Positions 6,159 through 16,449 of a stretch of DNA of 64,000 nucleotides are shown here, in pieces. Each line of letters opens with the position of its first letter. Position 1 is the stretch's first letter. The position numbers and the translations under genes were made by a program. The notes under the pieces were generated by a model. The model searched no databases. It was not told the DNA's origin and saw only the letters and a program-made list of their open reading frames with translations. The stretch comes from Paucimonas lemoignei (GTDB taxonomy: Bacteria > Pseudomonadota > Gammaproteobacteria > Burkholderiales > Burkholderiaceae_D): positions 186,001 to 250,000 of the forward strand of contig NZ_SLZQ01000005.1 in the NCBI RefSeq assembly GCF_004342585.1, written 5' to 3'.

Positions 6159-8567
6159 ATGACTAATTCGTCCGTACCTGTCCCATCGCGCCTGCGCCGC
6201 ACCGTCAAATTCATCGCTGGAACTACCATCGGCCTGTGTATCGGCGGTTCCCTCGGTGCCGCCTATTCCATTCACCAGCTATGGCAAAAATTGCCGGCCA
6301 TCGATCACCTTGCCAGCTACGATCCCATGCTGCCGATGCGAATCTATGACCGCGATGGCAACCTGATGGCCGAGTATGGCGAGGAGCGGCGGGAATTCGT
6401 GCCGATCACGCGGATTCCGAAGAAGGTGCAGCAAGCCTTGCTGGCGATCGAGGATGCCGATTACTACGAGCACGGCGCGGTGGATTTCACCGGCTTGGCA
6501 CGGGCTGTCGTCAGCAATGTCGTGGCCGGCGGCCATGCCCAGGGCGGCAGCACCATCACCATGCAGGTGGCGCGGGTGTTTTTCCTGAGCCGGGAAAAAA
6601 CCTATAACCGCAAGATCATGGAAATCCTGCTGGCCTATAAGCTCGAATCGACTTATAGCAAGGACAAGATCCTCGAGCTGTACATGAACCAGGTATACCT
6701 GGGCGAGCGCGCTTACGGCTTTGCCGCCGCTGCCTCGGTTTACTTCGACAAGACGCTCGACCAGTTGAGCGTTGCCGAAGCCGCCATGCTGGCCGGCTTG
6801 CCGAAAGCGCCCTCCGCCTACAACCCTGTCGCCAATCGCGAACGCGCAACCCAGCGCCAGCAATACATCCTGAAACGCATGCGCGACATGGGCTATCTCG
6901 ACGAACAGGCGTACCAGGTGGCGCGCGCGGAAGAACTGGTGCTGCGCCCGCAATACAAGTCGATCGTGCCAGCCGCCGCCTACGCCGTCGAGCAGGCGCG
7001 CAAGATGGTGGTCGAACAGTATGGCGATGATGCCTATTCCCTTGGCCTGGATGTCGTCACGACGATCAGCAAGCCCGAACAGATCGCCGCCACCGCAGCC
7101 TTGCGTACCGGCTTGATGAATGCACAGGACAGGCGCGGCTATGCCGGACCGGAGGGGCGCATTCCGCATCCTGTCGATGCCGGCGATGCGGCGGCCATGC
7201 GCACGGCGCTGCGTCCCTGGCGCGACAGCGGCGACTTGCGCGCAGCGATCGTGGTGGAAGCTTCTCCTTCGGCTGGCATCGCCGCCGCGCTGCGCGATGG
7301 CAGCGTGATCCGTATTCCGGCAAAGAAGCTGGAGACCAGTGAAATCGCAGCGCTCAAAAACGATGCGCCGGCGCGCAAGCGCATCGAGCCGGGCGCCGTG
7401 ATACGCGTCATGCAGGATGCCGACAAGAGCTGGCGCCTGATGCAATTGCCGCAGATGGAAGGCGCGCTCGTCTCCCTCGATGCAACGTCCGGCGAAATCC
7501 TGGCGCTGACCGGCGGCTTCGACTTTAACTTCAACAAATTCGACCATGCCGTGCAGGCAAACCGCCAGCCCGGCTCGACCTTCAAGCCCTTTGTCTTTTC
7601 CGCGGCGCTGGAAAAAGGTTACTTCCCTGGCACGCTGATCGACGATACCCAGCGCCTGGTGACGCCTGCCGCAAAAGGACGCAAGGCCTGGAGCCCGCGC
7701 AATTACGGCGGCAATTACGAAGGCTTCATCTCGGCCAGACGCGCCCTGGCGCGCTCGAAGAATGTCGTGGCGGTCAACCTGATGGAGGCCGCCGGCACGG
7801 ACTATGTGCAGCAATTCGCTACCCGCTTCGGCTTTGTATCGGAGCTGAATCCGCCGGGCTTGCCGCTGGCGCTCGGCGCCGGCGCCATCACGCCGCTGCA
7901 GCTCACGCAAGCCTATGCCGTTTTTGCCAATGGCGGCGAGCTGGTCGAGCCGCGCTTGATCAGCAAGGTGAGCGAGCGTGGCGGCAAGATCCTCTATGAA
8001 GCCGAAACGGAATCGTCGCGCTTGCGGGTCATTTCGGAACGCAACGCCTACGTGATGCATAGCATGCTGCGCGATGTGGTGCAGCATGGCACGGCGCGTC
8101 GCGCAGTGTCGCTCGGTCGCGAAGACATCGCCGGCAAGACCGGCACCTCGAACGATGCAAGGGATGCCTGGTTTGCCGGTTATTCCTCGGGCATCGCATC
8201 GGTGGTCTGGATCGGCTACGACCAGCCGCGCAGCCTGGGCAATGCGACAGGCGGCGTGCTGGCTTTGCCGGTCTGGATGGAATACATGAAAGCCGCGATC
8301 GCCAGCCGGCCTGAGTCGGAGCGCGAAATGCCAACGGACCTGGCTCTTGTCGATAACGACTTCGTCTACCAGGAATACCTGGAAAAGACTTGCGTCGATG
8401 ACCGCCACACTTTCATTCAAAGCCGCTTCGAATGTACCCGAGTCGCTGATAAGCCGGAATTGAACAATGATGCGCCTGATCCGTCGGCAGCCAGTGACGC
8501 GGTGCCGATCACGCTTTCGCAGGAGCGCGACAAGATCATGAAATTTTTCATGGAGAGAACGGAGTAA
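6159..8567 (+). CDS. mrcA: Class A penicillin-binding protein 1A-like bifunctional peptidoglycan synthase
   Basis: Polymerises glycan strands and cross-links peptides at the outer face of the inner membrane. At 802 residues the size is normal. One N-terminal membrane helix lies at about residues 17-38 (VKFIAGTTIGLCIGGSLGAAYSI). The GT51 domain shows the catalytic-Glu motif AIEDADYYEHGAVD (Glu98), QGGSTITMQVAR, and YMNQVYLGERAYGFAAAAS. After an OB-like insert, the transpeptidase has SxxK as S473-T-F-K476, the SxN motif in ARSKNVVAVN, and KTGT at about 660-663. The ending KTCVDDRHTFIQSRFECTRV has two Cys. A second copy of a PBP1A gene, usually beside pilM in this group, would have to exist elsewhere for this one to be the extra paralogue. 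The start lacks a strong ribosome-binding site. Confidence 0.92.
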   Translation: MTNSSVPVPSRLRRTVKFIAGTTIGLCIGGSLGAAYSIHQLWQKLPAIDHLASYDPMLPMRIYDRDGNLMAEYGEERREFVPITRIPKKVQQALLAIEDADYYEHGAVDFTGLARAVVSNVVAGGHAQGGSTITMQVARVFFLSREKTYNRKIMEILLAYKLESTYSKDKILELYMNQVYLGERAYGFAAAASVYFDKTLDQLSVAEAAMLAGLPKAPSAYNPVANRERATQRQQYILKRMRDMGYLDEQAYQVARAEELVLRPQYKSIVPAAAYAVEQARKMVVEQYGDDAYSLGLDVVTTISKPEQIAATAALRTGLMNAQDRRGYAGPEGRIPHPVDAGDAAAMRTALRPWRDSGDLRAAIVVEASPSAGIAAALRDGSVIRIPAKKLETSEIAALKNDAPARKRIEPGAVIRVMQDADKSWRLMQLPQMEGALVSLDATSGEILALTGGFDFNFNKFDHAVQANRQPGSTFKPFVFSAALEKGYFPGTLIDDTQRLVTPAAKGRKAWSPRNYGGNYEGFISARRALARSKNVVAVNLMEAAGTDYVQQFATRFGFVSELNPPGLPLALGAGAITPLQLTQAYAVFANGGELVEPRLISKVSERGGKILYEAETESSRLRVISERNAYVMHSMLRDVVQHGTARRAVSLGREDIAGKTGTSNDARDAWFAGYSSGIASVVWIGYDQPRSLGNATGGVLALPVWMEYMKAAIASRPESEREMPTDLALVDNDFVYQEYLEKTCVDDRHTFIQSRFECTRVADKPELNNDAPDPSAASDAVPITLSQERDKIMKFFMERTE

Positions 8568-8632
8568 TACGCCGGCTCATCCCGGCAGCCTGCCGGCGCG
8601 GCGCTCTCGCGTCACTCTTTATGCTCCGCACT

Positions 8633-10045
8633 TCATTCGGCTTGCCAGCCGCCGCCCAAGGCCTGGATCAGCGACACGGCGGCAAGCTGGCGATCGGCCT
8701 GCACCTGCACCAGCGCGCGGCGGGCATTCAAGGCGCTGGCCTGGGCAAGGACGACTTCCGAGTAACCGACCTGCCCTTCCTTGTAACGGTTCAGCATCCT
8801 GGCTTCCGCTTCATCCGCTGCCTGCGATGCCTGGCGCCGGTACGTTTCCTGTTCGGCGAGAATACGGGCCGCCGACAGTTGATCTTCGACATCGGCAAAT
8901 GCCGACAACACGGTTTGCCGATAGCGCGCGACCGCTTCTTCGTATCCGGCTTGAGCGCCCTCCACTCTTGCGCGCGTCGCCCCGGCATTGAACACGGATT
9001 GCGCAAGCGACAAGCCGAGCGCCCAGACGCTCGTACCTGCGGCGAACAGATCGGCGACATTGCTTGCGCCCGAACCCAGCGAGGCATTCAGCGCGATGCT
9101 AGGAAAATAGGCAGACTTCGCGATACCGATTTGCTCATTGGCGACGGCAACGAAACGCTCGGCCGCGGCAATATCCGGGCGCCGCTGCAACAGGAGCGAC
9201 GGCACACCAACCGGCACCGCCGGAACGTTCGCCTGCCACTTTGTCGCAGGAAGAGAAAACTCGGCCGGCAGCTTGCCGATCAGGACGGCAATCGCATGTT
9301 CAAACTGCGCGCGCTGGCGCACCAGGCCGAGTTCATCGGACTGGGCATTGGCAAGCTGTGTCTGCGCTTGCAACACATCGGTCTTGCCTGCAATGCCGGC
9401 GTTATACCGGTTTTGCGTAATCTGCAGATTGCGCTGGTAAGCAGCAATCGTATCGGCCAGCAAGGCACGCGCCGTATCGATCTGGCGAATGGAAATATAG
9501 TTGGCAACCAGCTCTCCCTGCGCCGACAAGGTCGCTGAGGCCAGATCCGCAGCGCTGGCTTGCGCGCTGGCGCCGGCGGCGCTGACCGAGCGGCGCAAGC
9601 GGCCCCAGACATCCGGTTCCCAGCTGCCACCGATGCCGAGCTGGAAACGGTTGCTCGCGCGAGCATCGCCACTGCCGGCGTTACGGTTGGCGCTGCCGGT
9701 CAGCGATACCACTGGAAAAAACGAAGCGCGCTGTTGCTGCACCAGCGCTCGCGCCTGCGCATAAGCGGCTGCCGCGGCGGCGACGTTTTGATTCGACACT
9801 TCCACGGCGGCTGCCAGCTCATTCAATACCGGATCGTTAAAGATTTGCCACCAGGCGCCGCGATCGATATGGTCGGCCGGTGATGCCTTGACCCACCCTT
9901 CGGCTTCCTTGAAATTGGCCGGCATTTGCAGGTCGGGGCGATGGTAATCCGGCCCGACCGCACAGCCGCCTATGGCCAGCAGCACGGAGAGCGCAAAGGT
10001 CGAACGTCGCAAGAATGGAAGGCTCATTCGCATGGAAGGATTCAT
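8633..10045 (-). CDS. RND efflux outer-membrane lipoprotein channel, NodT family
   Basis: TolC-like trimeric outer-membrane exit duct for the RND pump encoded just upstream. It has 470 residues, with a lipoprotein signal ending LLAIGGC (Cys28) followed by AVGPDYHRPDL, the standard start of mature OprM/NodT proteins. Two OEP repeats are visible, with motifs such as AWWQIFNDPVLNELAAAV, GSWEPDVWGRLRR, LLQRRPDIAAAERFVAVANEQIGIAKSAYFP and the second-repeat AEARMLNRYKEGQVGYSEVVLAQ. The start codon overlaps the stop of the pump gene by four bases, so it is the last gene of a translationally coupled mdtA-mdtB-mdtC-OMF operon. Confidence 0.93.
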   Translation of the reverse strand: MNPSMRMSLPFLRRSTFALSVLLAIGGCAVGPDYHRPDLQMPANFKEAEGWVKASPADHIDRGAWWQIFNDPVLNELAAAVEVSNQNVAAAAAAYAQARALVQQQRASFFPVVSLTGSANRNAGSGDARASNRFQLGIGGSWEPDVWGRLRRSVSAAGASAQASAADLASATLSAQGELVANYISIRQIDTARALLADTIAAYQRNLQITQNRYNAGIAGKTDVLQAQTQLANAQSDELGLVRQRAQFEHAIAVLIGKLPAEFSLPATKWQANVPAVPVGVPSLLLQRRPDIAAAERFVAVANEQIGIAKSAYFPSIALNASLGSGASNVADLFAAGTSVWALGLSLAQSVFNAGATRARVEGAQAGYEEAVARYRQTVLSAFADVEDQLSAARILAEQETYRRQASQAADEAEARMLNRYKEGQVGYSEVVLAQASALNARRALVQVQADRQLAAVSLIQALGGGWQAE

Positions 10046-13000
10046 GAAGAAGATGTGGAAGACGCGGACAGGTCGCCGCCGCTGCGGCTCAATTCCCGCT
10101 CGCCCGGACTGCGGCGGCGCAGCTTGTCGAGCAGGACATAGACTGCCGGCGTAGTCAGCAGGGTAAGAAATTGGCTGGCGATCAATCCGCCGATGATGGT
10201 CACGCCCAGCGGCCGGCGCAGCTCGGCGCCCTCGCCGAAGCCGATCGCCAGCGGCAAGGCGCCCAGCGCCGCGGCCAGGGTCGTCATCAGAATCGGCCTG
10301 AAGCGCAGCAGGCAGGCTTCGCGCACCGCTTCCACCGCCGGGATGCCGCGCGCGCGTTCCGCTTCAAGCGCAAAGTCGATGATCATGATGGCGTTTTTCT
10401 TGACGATCCCCAGCAGCAGGAATACGCCGATCAACGCGATGATCGAGAAATCCATCTTGAAAATCAGCAGCGCCAGGACCGCGCCCACGCCGGCCGACGG
10501 CAAGGTCGACAGCACGGTCAGCGGATGCACCAGGCTCTCGTAGAGGATGCCGAGGACAATATAAATGACGATGATGGCAGCCAGGATCAGCATCGGCTGC
10601 TGGTTTTGCGATTCCTCGAAACTGCGCGCCGTGCCGGCAAAGCTGCCCCGGACATTGGTCGCCATGCCGATTTCCGCCTCGGCTTGCTTGACAGTGGCCT
10701 GGGCATCGCTGAGCGTGGTGCCGGGCGCCAGGTTGAATGAAATGGTGGAAGCCAGTTCCGCGTCTTCGTGGCTGACGGAAGAATCCGTCGCGCGGTCGGC
10801 ATAACTGGCGATCGCCGACAGCGGCACCATGGTGGCGGCGCTGGTGCTCAAGGCCTGTCCGCTGGACTGGTCCCGCAGCGCCGGGTTGATCACTGCAGAG
10901 TTTGCCGATGTGGCGACGCCCGATGCGGCACCGTTTGCATTGCCGGATGTTGTGGAAGTGGCGCCCCTGGCCGGCACATAGATATCGTTCAATGCCTGCG
11001 GGCTGCGGGTATAGCGGGATGCCACTTCCATGATCACGTGATACTGATTCAGCTCGCCGTAGATGGTGGCAACCTGGCGCTGGCCGAATGCGTTATACAG
11101 GGCATTGTCCACGTCCCGTGCATTGATGCCTAGCCTCGCGGCGCTGTCGCGATCTACCGTGACGAAGGTTTCGACGCCGTTTTGCTCGAGGTCGGTATCT
11201 ATATCGGTGAGCTCCGGATGCGTCCTCATCTGGTCGGCCAGGCGCGTCGTCCACTGGCGCAAGTCCTTGACGTTATCGCTCTTTAGCGTGTACTGGTAAG
11301 TCGAATTGCTTTGCCGCCCGCCCATGCGCACATCCTGCACGGGATTCAGGAACAGCCGGACGCCGGTGACCTTCGAAAATTGCGGACGCAGCCGTGCAAT
11401 CACCGCCTGCCCGGTATCGCCCGGCGCGCGCTCGCTGACCGGCTTCAAATTGATGAACATGAAGCCGCCGCCGGCGCGCGACCCGCCGGTAAAGCCGACG
11501 ACCGTATCGACCGCCGGATCCTTCTTGATGATATTCACCAATTGCCGCAACTTGCCTTGCATCGCCTCGAAGGAAATGCTCTGATCCGCCCGCAAACCGC
11601 CATTGATCTGGCCGATATCCTGTTCCGGGAAAAATCCCTTGGGCGCGGCGGCATACAGGTAGACGCTCAAGCCGGTCACGCCAAGCAGCACAACCAGCAC
11701 GATCCATACATTGTCCAGCGCCCAATCCAGGCTGCCGGCATAGGTGCGGTGGATGCGGTCGAATCCCCGTTCGAGCCAGCGGGCGACGCGGTTCGGCTGC
11801 CGCTTGCCATTGTCGGACTTGAGCAGCCAGGCGCACATCATCGGCGTCGTGGTCAGCGAGATGAGCAGCGAAATCATCACCGCCGCCGACAAGGTCACGG
11901 CAAATTCGCGGAACAGGCGGCCGATCTGCCCGCCCATGAAGAGCAAGGGAATGAATACCGCCACCAGCGACAGGCTGATCGACAATACCGTGAAGCCGAC
12001 TTCGCGGGCGCCGAGCAAGGCCGCCTTGACACGGTCCATGCCTTGCTCGATATGGCGTGCGGTATTTTCCAGCACCACGATGGCGTCATCCACTACGAAG
12101 CCGGTGGCGACGGTCAGGGCCATCAGGCTCAGGTTGTTCAGTGAAAACCCGAGGAAGTACATGACGCCGAAAGTGCCCAGCAGCGACACGATGGTGGCGA
12201 CCGCCGGAATGATGGTGGCGCGTGTGCTGCGCAAAAAGGCGCTGACCACCACCACGACCAGCACGATGGCGATCACCAGGGTCATTTCGATTTCGAGCAG
12301 CGAGGCGCGAATGGAAATGGTGCGATCCGATGCCACCTGCAATTTCACATCCTGCGGCAATTGCGCCTGCAGTTCCGGCAGCAAGTCACGGATGCCATCA
12401 ACCGTTTCGATGACGTTGGCGCCGGGCTGCTTGGTGATCAATACCACGATCGCCGGGTCGCCGTTGAACAGCCCCAGCGTGCGCTTGTTCTCGACACCAT
12501 CCGTGACTTCGGCGACATCGTCGAGCCGGATCGCCGCGCCATTGCGCCAGGCAACGACAAGCCCGCGATAATCGGCCGCCATCGGCCGTGCCGTGGTGCT
12601 GCTGCCTGTCTGCGAATAAATCTGCAGCCGCTTGCCATCGTCCTCGACCACGCCCTTGGGGCGGCTGGCGCTATTGGCCTGGATGGCGGCACGCACATCT
12701 TCCATGGCGACGCCGTACTTGTTCAATGCAAATGGCAGCAGCTCGACCCGCACCGCCGGCAGCGAGCCGCCACCGAGTTCCACGTCGCCCACCCCGGGCA
12801 CCTGCGCCAGCTTTTGCTGCACCAGGTTGGCCACGGCTTCGTAGACTTGCCCCGGCGAACGCGTCGGCGACGTCAGCGCCAAGATCATGATGGGCGAATC
12901 CGAGGGATTCACTTTCCGGTAAGTCGGGTTGCTGCGCAGGGTCGACGGCAAGTCGGCGCGGGACGCATTGATGGCGGCCTGCACTTCACGGGCGGCGGCA

Positions 13001-13305
13001 TCGATCTTGCGGTTGAGATCGAACTGCAGGCTGATACGGGTCTGACCATTGCTGCTGTTGGACGTCATTTCATTGACGCCCGCGATCACGCCCAGCCGCC
13101 GCTCGAGCGGCGTCGCCACGCTGGTCGCCATGGTTTCCGGACTTGCCCCCGGCAGCGAGGCGGAGACCGAGATCGTCGGGTAATCGACTTGCGGCAAGGG
13201 CGCGACCGGCAGCACGAAAAATGCCGCGATGCCGGCCAGCGCCAGGCCGATGGTCAGCAGAATCGTGCCGACCGGCCGCCTGACGAAAGGCGCTGACAGG
13301 TTCAC
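10042..13305 (-). CDS. mdtC: RND multidrug efflux pump subunit, MdtC/MuxC type
   Basis: A 1,087-residue HAE1-type resistance-nodulation-division transporter. With the MdtB-like partner it should form the mixed trimer known for MdtBC and MuxBC. It has twelve predicted helices and two periplasmic loops. TM4 carries the proton-relay motif [21 protein letters not shown]. The N-terminus [45 protein letters not shown] is typical. A Ser/Ala/Thr/Asn-rich insertion (about residues 775-820, [26 protein letters not shown]) lengthens the second periplasmic loop beyond the usual 1,025-1,040 residues. Its start overlaps the MdtB-like stop by four bases (13302-13305). Confidence 0.92.
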   Translation of the reverse strand: MNLSAPFVRRPVGTILLTIGLALAGIAAFFVLPVAPLPQVDYPTISVSASLPGASPETMATSVATPLERRLGVIAGVNEMTSNSSNGQTRISLQFDLNRKIDAAAREVQAAINASRADLPSTLRSNPTYRKVNPSDSPIMILALTSPTRSPGQVYEAVANLVQQKLAQVPGVGDVELGGGSLPAVRVELLPFALNKYGVAMEDVRAAIQANSASRPKGVVEDDGKRLQIYSQTGSSTTARPMAADYRGLVVAWRNGAAIRLDDVAEVTDGVENKRTLGLFNGDPAIVVLITKQPGANVIETVDGIRDLLPELQAQLPQDVKLQVASDRTISIRASLLEIEMTLVIAIVLVVVVVSAFLRSTRATIIPAVATIVSLLGTFGVMYFLGFSLNNLSLMALTVATGFVVDDAIVVLENTARHIEQGMDRVKAALLGAREVGFTVLSISLSLVAVFIPLLFMGGQIGRLFREFAVTLSAAVMISLLISLTTTPMMCAWLLKSDNGKRQPNRVARWLERGFDRIHRTYAGSLDWALDNVWIVLVVLLGVTGLSVYLYAAAPKGFFPEQDIGQINGGLRADQSISFEAMQGKLRQLVNIIKKDPAVDTVVGFTGGSRAGGGFMFINLKPVSERAPGDTGQAVIARLRPQFSKVTGVRLFLNPVQDVRMGGRQSNSTYQYTLKSDNVKDLRQWTTRLADQMRTHPELTDIDTDLEQNGVETFVTVDRDSAARLGINARDVDNALYNAFGQRQVATIYGELNQYHVIMEVASRYTRSPQALNDIYVPARGATSTTSGNANGAASGVATSANSAVINPALRDQSSGQALSTSAATMVPLSAIASYADRATDSSVSHEDAELASTISFNLAPGTTLSDAQATVKQAEAEIGMATNVRGSFAGTARSFEESQNQQPMLILAAIIVIYIVLGILYESLVHPLTVLSTLPSAGVGAVLALLIFKMDFSIIALIGVFLLLGIVKKNAIMIIDFALEAERARGIPAVEAVREACLLRFRPILMTTLAAALGALPLAIGFGEGAELRRPLGVTIIGGLIASQFLTLLTTPAVYVLLDKLRRRSPGERELSRSGGDLSASSTSSS

Positions 13306-16300
13306 AGGCTGCCCTCTTGGCGAACCGCATGGTCGCCGGCATTCTGGCCTTTGCCTTGCCAGCGATACGACAGGCGGTCAAACGCCAGGTAAATCACCGG
13401 CGTGGTAAACAAGGTGAGCAACTGGCTGAGGATCAGGCCGCCGAAAATCGACAAGCCCAGCGGCCGGCGCAATTCGGCGCCCTCGCCAAAGCCCAGCATC
13501 AGCGGCACTGCCGCAAACAGCGCAGCCAGCGTCGTCATGATGATCGGCCTGAAGCGCAACAATGCTGCCTGGTGAATCGCCTCGCGCGGGGACTTGCCTT
13601 CGTGACGTTCGGCATCGATGGCGAAGTCGATCATCATGATGGCGTTTTTCTTGACGATACCAATGAGCAAAATGATACCGATGATGCCGATCACACCCAG
13701 CTCATGCCCGCTCAGCATCAGCGCCAGCAGCGCGCCCACACCGGCCGACGGCAGGGTCGACAGGATGGTCAGCGGGTGGATATAACTTTCGTACAATACG
13801 CCCAGCACGATGTAGACGCACACCACTGCTGCCAGGATGAGCCATAACTGGTTGGACAGCGAGGCCTGATATGCGCCGGCCGCACCCAGAAAGCTCATCG
13901 TCACGCTGGGCGGCAAGACGATGTCCTTGGCGGCGGCGCGGATGGCATCCACGGCCGTGCCCAGTGACACGCCCGGCGCCGTGTCGAAGCCGACAGTCGT
14001 GGCGGGAAATTGCGCGACGTGGGTAATTTGTAGCGGCGCCGGCTTTTCCACGATCGTGGCAATGGCCGATAGCGGCGTGGTCTTGCCGGAGCCGGTGCGA
14101 ATCTGCAGGTTGTTCAGGGCGTCAATCGCCGCCGCGTGATTCTGCTGCGCTTCGAGAATGACGCGGTATTGATTGGTTTCCGTAAAAATCGTCGAGACGA
14201 TGCGCTGGCCGAATGCGCTATACAGCGCGTCGTCAATATTGGCGCCGGTAATCGACAGGCGCGATGCCGTATCGCGGTCGATCTGGATATAGGCCGAACT
14301 GCCCGAGGCCCCCGCATCGGAGACGACATTGCGCACCTGCGGCAATTCCTGCATGCGTTGCGACAGCTTATTGGCCCATTCCACGACGGTGGCGTTGTCC
14401 GCGCCTTCCAGCGAAATGCGGTACTGGGTCGGGCCGCTTTCGGCGTCGATCGTCAAATCCTGTGTCGGCTGCAGATAGATCGTCACGCCAGCGACCTGGG
14501 CCACGCGGTCGCGCAGGCGCTGCATGATGTCTTGCAGATCGCCACGGTCTTTCTTCAGATTGATCAGCATGCTGCCGGTATGCTGCATCATGTTATTGGC
14601 AGCATCCACGCCGACGATCGAACTCAGCGTGTCGACATCCGGGTCTTCCAGGATGGCCTTGGCCGCCTGTTGCTGCAACTCCGCCATGCGCGCATAGGAA
14701 ATCGATTGCGAGGTCTCGATGCGCGCCTGCAGCTGGCCGGTATCCTGGATCGGGAACAAGCCTTTGGGTATCAGCATGTACAACAAGACCGTCAGCACCA
14801 GCGTGGCCACTGCCACGATCAACGTGAAACCCTGGCGAGCCAGCACCCAGTTCAGCCCGCGGTCATAGTGATGGATGATGCGGTCGAAATGTTCCTGCAT
14901 CCAGCGTCCGAAGCGGCCGCCTTCCGGCGCGCCTTCTGTAACTTTCTCATGCCGCAGCCAGCGGCCCGACATCATCGGCACCAGCGTCAGCGACACCACA
15001 GCGGAAATCAGGATCGTGATCGCCAGCGTGACGGCAAACTCCCGGAACAGCCGGCCGACCACATCGCCCATGAACAGGAGCGGAATCAAGACCGCAATCA
15101 GCGAGACGGTCAGCGAGATGATGGTAAAGCCGATTTGCGCCGCACCTTTCAATGCCGCCGCCATCGGCGACTCACCCTCTTCGATATAGCGCGAAATATT
15201 CTCGATCATGACGATCGCGTCATCGACAACAAAGCCGGTGGCAATCGTCAGCGCCATGAGCGACAGATTATTCAGGCTGTAACCGAGCAGATACATCACG
15301 CCGAAGGTGCCGATCAGCGATATCGGCACCGCCAGGCTGGCAATGACGGTGGCGCGCACGCTATGCAAAAAGGCAAAGATGACCAGCACCACCAGCACGA
15401 CTGCCAGAATCAGTTCCATCTCGACGTGTTGGACGGATGCCCGAATGCCGGTGGTGCGGTCCGACAATACCGCGACGTGCAGGGATTCCGGCAAGCCGGC
15501 TTGCAGTTCGGGCAAACGCTGCTTGATGGCGTCCACGGTGGCAATCACGTTAGCGCCGGGCTGACGCTGCACGTTCAGGATAATCGCCGGCTTCATACCC
15601 GACCAGGCGCCCAGACGAACGTTTTCTGCGCTGTCGACCACGTTGGCCACATCGGTGAGCCGGATCGGCGCACCGTTGCGATAAGCGACGATCAAGTTTT
15701 TGTACTCATCGACCGTGAGCAACTGATCATTGGCATTGATGCTATAGCTGCGCGTCGGCCCGTCGATGCTGCCCTTGGCGCTGTTGGCATTGGCCGCGGC
15801 AATCGCCGTGCGCAAGGTATCCAGCCCCAGACCATTGGCGGCGAGCGCTTGGGTATTGGCCTGGATGCGTACCGCCGGACGCTGGCCGCCGGACAAATTC
15901 ACCAGACCGACACCCGGAACCTGGCTGATCTTCAATGCCAGGCGCGTATTGACGATATTCTGCACTTCCGTCAGCGGCAGCGTGTCGGAGGTAATCGCCA
16001 GCGTCAGCACCGGCGCATCCGCAGGATTGACCTTGGCATACACCGGCGGCGCCGGCAAATCCGCAGGCAGGAGCGAAGCGCCGGCATTGATGGCGGCCTG
16101 CACCTGCTGCTCGGCCACATCCAGCGGCAAGCCCAGAGTAAATTGCAGCGTGACGACCGAGGCGCCGGCGGTGCTGGTCGAACTCATGCGCTGCAAGCCC
16201 GGCATCTGGCCGAATTGCCGCTCAAGCGGCGCGGTGACGGTCTGGCTCATGACTTCCGGGCTGGCGCCGGGATACAGCGTCTGCACCTGGATGGTCGGAA

Positions 16301-16424
16301 AGTCGACCTGCGGCAAGGCCGACAGCGGCAGGAATTTAAAACCGATTAAGCCGGCCAGCACGATAGCCAGCATCAGCAAGGATGTGGCGACGGGCCGCTG
16401 GATGAAGGGACGGGATGGGCTCAT
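13302..16424 (-). CDS. mdtB: RND multidrug efflux pump subunit, MdtB/MuxB type
   Basis: A 1,040-residue RND transporter, the usual length for MdtB. Key features are the N-terminal [36 protein letters not shown] helix, TM4 motif [23 protein letters not shown] with the paired Asp residues for proton translocation, and the C-terminal [19 protein letters not shown] and [18 protein letters not shown] blocks shared by HAE1 pumps. It is the second gene of the four-gene operon, after the adaptor (25-base gap) and overlapping the MdtC-like gene. Two different RND subunits in tandem are diagnostic of the MdtABC/MuxABC class. Confidence 0.92.
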   Translation of the reverse strand: MSPSRPFIQRPVATSLLMLAIVLAGLIGFKFLPLSALPQVDFPTIQVQTLYPGASPEVMSQTVTAPLERQFGQMPGLQRMSSTSTAGASVVTLQFTLGLPLDVAEQQVQAAINAGASLLPADLPAPPVYAKVNPADAPVLTLAITSDTLPLTEVQNIVNTRLALKISQVPGVGLVNLSGGQRPAVRIQANTQALAANGLGLDTLRTAIAAANANSAKGSIDGPTRSYSINANDQLLTVDEYKNLIVAYRNGAPIRLTDVANVVDSAENVRLGAWSGMKPAIILNVQRQPGANVIATVDAIKQRLPELQAGLPESLHVAVLSDRTTGIRASVQHVEMELILAVVLVVLVIFAFLHSVRATVIASLAVPISLIGTFGVMYLLGYSLNNLSLMALTIATGFVVDDAIVMIENISRYIEEGESPMAAALKGAAQIGFTIISLTVSLIAVLIPLLFMGDVVGRLFREFAVTLAITILISAVVSLTLVPMMSGRWLRHEKVTEGAPEGGRFGRWMQEHFDRIIHHYDRGLNWVLARQGFTLIVAVATLVLTVLLYMLIPKGLFPIQDTGQLQARIETSQSISYARMAELQQQAAKAILEDPDVDTLSSIVGVDAANNMMQHTGSMLINLKKDRGDLQDIMQRLRDRVAQVAGVTIYLQPTQDLTIDAESGPTQYRISLEGADNATVVEWANKLSQRMQELPQVRNVVSDAGASGSSAYIQIDRDTASRLSITGANIDDALYSAFGQRIVSTIFTETNQYRVILEAQQNHAAAIDALNNLQIRTGSGKTTPLSAIATIVEKPAPLQITHVAQFPATTVGFDTAPGVSLGTAVDAIRAAAKDIVLPPSVTMSFLGAAGAYQASLSNQLWLILAAVVCVYIVLGVLYESYIHPLTILSTLPSAGVGALLALMLSGHELGVIGIIGIILLIGIVKKNAIMMIDFAIDAERHEGKSPREAIHQAALLRFRPIIMTTLAALFAAVPLMLGFGEGAELRRPLGLSIFGGLILSQLLTLFTTPVIYLAFDRLSYRWQGKGQNAGDHAVRQEGSL

Positions 16425-16449
16425 ATCGATGCGCCGGCGGTGTGGTCAG

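Noticed and set aside
6279-8420. Minus-strand frame of over 700 codons antisense to the PBP1A-like gene
   Set aside because: No recognisable domain; the plus strand carries all transglycosylase and transpeptidase motifs.
8570-8598. GC-rich CGCCGG/CCGGCG inverted repeat between the PBP1A-like gene and the NodT gene
   Set aside because: Competing short pairings and no T-run on either strand make it a poor terminator candidate.
14136-16349. Long plus-strand frame antisense to the mdtB-like gene
   Set aside because: Its protein is a His/Arg/Gln-rich shadow with no membrane helices or domains, and the minus strand is a textbook RND pump.
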